From NCBI GenBank assembly GCA_002167805.1, contig NHBT01000014.1, positions 141,261-149,187 of the forward strand: 7,927 bases of DNA, in the 5' to 3' direction. Source of the stretch: Owenweeksia sp. TMED14 (lineage in GTDB: Bacteria > Bacteroidota > Bacteroidia > Flavobacteriales > Schleiferiaceae). This document shows positions 6,420 to 7,927 of this stretch, piece by piece. A program made the translations under genes and the position numbers. The notes beneath the pieces are model-generated. The model was given only the letters and a program-made list of their open reading frames with translations, was not told the DNA's origin and ran no database searches. Every line of letters starts with the position of its first letter. Position 1 is the first letter of the stretch.

Positions 6420-6421
6420 AG

Positions 6422-6495
<74 letters not shown>

Positions 6496-6503
6496 CAGGG
6501 TGG

Positions 6504-6511
6504 CAAATATA
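6504..6511 (-). promoter_or_regulatory. Putative -7 element of a tRNA-Ala promoter
   Basis: On the minus strand 6511-6504 reads TATATTTG, a perfect TAnnTTTG match lying 8 nt before the first tRNA base. Initiation would fall within a few nucleotides of the mature 5' end. No good TTTG is seen at -33, which would lie inside the end of the receptor gene, so read-through from that gene may also contribute. Confidence 0.4.
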
Positions 6512-6520
6512 ATAGCATTT

Positions 6521-7927
6521 TCAATTCAGCTCATAACTTATTTGGAACATGAAGCTTCTTGGCTTGGAAAGTAATGCCGGCCTCGGACTAGATAAACGGT
6601 TCATTAAATTCAAAATACCTATTTGAGCTTTCCAATCCTTATTAATACGATATTGCGCCCGAATATCAAAGAATAAGTCGCCATTATTCATGTAATATCT
6701 TGAATCTTGGACTCCAGGAACGTAAATTGATATTAAAGGATCCGTAAATATCGCATCAATATTTTCCATAAATGAATTGTATCGGAGACTAAGACCCACT
6801 GAAAAATTTTTCCAAATCATCTCCATATCGCCTTTAATGATATTTCGATAACGATACTTTAGCATTTTTCTACTGGGGTCCAATGAAGTACTTGTGTATG
6901 ACATTTCCTCTCCATCAACATCATATTGATAAACTACATCAGGGTTAATTGAAATTGGATTTGAATATGTATGACTTATAAAACTTTGGATTTTAAAACC
7001 CATGAAATTTATTTCATTTGCCAAAATTGTTTCAATCCCCATAATTCTTGTTGGACCCACATTAAGTGAAGTGAAGCCATAATTTGATAGCGTGGCATTA
7101 GGGACTGAGTCCCATTTGCCAAAAGTAAACTCCATCATTTCGTTAAATCTTGTCTGGAAAAATGCCACATCTAAATATCCTTTTAATAAATTTCTAAACT
7201 TATAGAGTTGTTTAAACCCAACCTCTCCTGTCCATCCACTTTCCGGTCTGATATTTGGGTTTGGAAAAACCTTCAACTCTCCTGCAGAAGAGGATGAGTA
7301 CATTTCTGCTACCGAAGGAAATCTATAACCTTGGGCAAAAGAAGTTCTAAAGTGAGTCCCTTTTAAAAATTGATAATGACCACCAAATCTAAATACCGGT
7401 TTATTGGATTGCAGTCCATCAATTCCATAATTTTCCCACCTTGCTCCTCCGGTAAAATCAAACTTTTTAAAATTACCATTCATTTGAAAAAATATTGCCT
7501 GATTCCCTGATGAGTGACTTCCAGAAAAAAGTGGACTCTCCATCGAGTTCGATGAAATTAACAGGCCTGAGGTATAAGTCCAATTTTTATTTTGAAATAA
7601 CTGAAGCAAATATTCTAAATGTCCTGTGTTTGCCGAATTATCATAATTGTTGGTGTCCAATCCGGAAATATTTTGAAAACCAAGCCACCTTGACCTAATT
7701 GTTTGCAGCAGACGTCCGTTGCGAATCTTTAAATACCCATTAATGGAACCTAAGTTACTTTGGGTTACGGTTGCCGAGGAATCTAAAGGCGTATAACCAA
7801 ATCTAAAATCCTCCCAAATCAATGATGAGCTTCTGTCAGATGACCAAACATTTGCATTAATACCTATCTCAAAATTATTAGATGGCTTATATCTATATTT
7901 TCCATGAACTCTAATAGACTCATCTCC
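6521..7927 (-). CDS. TonB-dependent outer-membrane receptor, C-terminal part (partial, runs off right edge)
   Basis: The leftward frame has no stop up to the window edge and gives the last 468 residues of the protein. The start lies outside; an in-frame TTG at 7822 is internal, because 35 further codons of beta-barrel-like sequence (e.g. IRVHGKYRYKP, FEIGINANVW) precede it. The region alternates aromatic and polar residues in amphipathic strands, typical of the 22-strand barrel. Hallmarks are SFAQGYRFPSVAEMY (about residues 196-210 of this fragment) and FPNPNIRPESGWTGEVGFK (about 221-239), corresponding to the family motifs 'GYRAP...LxELY' and 'NPxLxPExS'. The chain ends in a strand SFMFQISYELN. 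Such receptors import siderophores, vitamins, metals or glycans using TonB energy; the substrate cannot be inferred, and no SusD-type partner is in view. The plug domain lies beyond the window. It is followed by tRNA-Ala and the hairpin at 6390-6419. Confidence 0.93.
   Translation of the reverse strand, partial: GDESIRVHGKYRYKPSNNFEIGINANVWSSDRSSSLIWEDFRFGYTPLDSSATVTQSNLGSINGYLKIRNGRLLQTIRSRWLGFQNISGLDTNNYDNSANTGHLEYLLQLFQNKNWTYTSGLLISSNSMESPLFSGSHSSGNQAIFFQMNGNFKKFDFTGGARWENYGIDGLQSNKPVFRFGGHYQFLKGTHFRTSFAQGYRFPSVAEMYSSSSAGELKVFPNPNIRPESGWTGEVGFKQLYKFRNLLKGYLDVAFFQTRFNEMMEFTFGKWDSVPNATLSNYGFTSLNVGPTRIMGIETILANEINFMGFKIQSFISHTYSNPISINPDVVYQYDVDGEEMSYTSTSLDPSRKMLKYRYRNIIKGDMEMIWKNFSVGLSLRYNSFMENIDAIFTDPLISIYVPGVQDSRYYMNNGDLFFDIRAQYRINKDWKAQIGILNLMNRLSSPRPALLSKPRSFMFQISYELN

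Noticed and set aside
6521..7822. Treating TTG at 7822 as the start of the receptor gene
   Set aside because: The frame continues open and barrel-like through 35 more codons to the window edge, and the fragment lacks the signal peptide and plug domain, so the true start is outside.

Overview
The window looks like chromosomal DNA of an AT-rich member of the Bacteroidota, probably from an aquatic or marine Flavobacteriia/Cytophagia-type lineage. The reasons are the low GC content, the near-absence of Shine-Dalgarno sequences, several TAnnTTTG-type -7 promoter elements, a lipoprotein with an acidic stretch after its cysteine, a TonB-dependent receptor, and small families (DUF6341-like, possibly DUF6427-like) that I associate with this phylum. 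There is no sign of a mobile element, CRISPR array or prophage.

Layout. At the left edge, the start of a leftward gene (partial, possibly DUF6427-like) is divided by only 28 bp from a rightward gene for a 57-residue membrane protein (118-291, DUF6341-like). A rightward lipoprotein gene with an NTF2-like region and C-terminal TPRs follows (381-1514). It converges on leftward purD (1569-2855, purine biosynthesis), and one symmetric hairpin lies between them. From a second divergent intergenic region (2856-2950) a two-gene rightward unit runs: a sodium:solute symporter (2951-4858) and, 4 nt later, a photolyase/cryptochrome of the bacterial FeS-BCP/CryPro type (4863-6344). A second symmetric hairpin (6390-6419) separates that unit from a leftward tRNA-Ala(GGC) and, upstream of the tRNA, the C-terminal 468 residues of a TonB-dependent outer-membrane receptor that continues past the right edge.

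Functionally the window is mostly housekeeping (purine synthesis, tRNA) and envelope transport. The most noteworthy item is the photolyase-like protein. It keeps the family's double histidine and FAD-domain signatures but has none of the four cysteines that hold the [4Fe-4S] cluster in characterised members, and its cluster loop is about ten residues shorter. Its tight pairing with a solute symporter is the second point to check. I see no clearly new multi-gene system.
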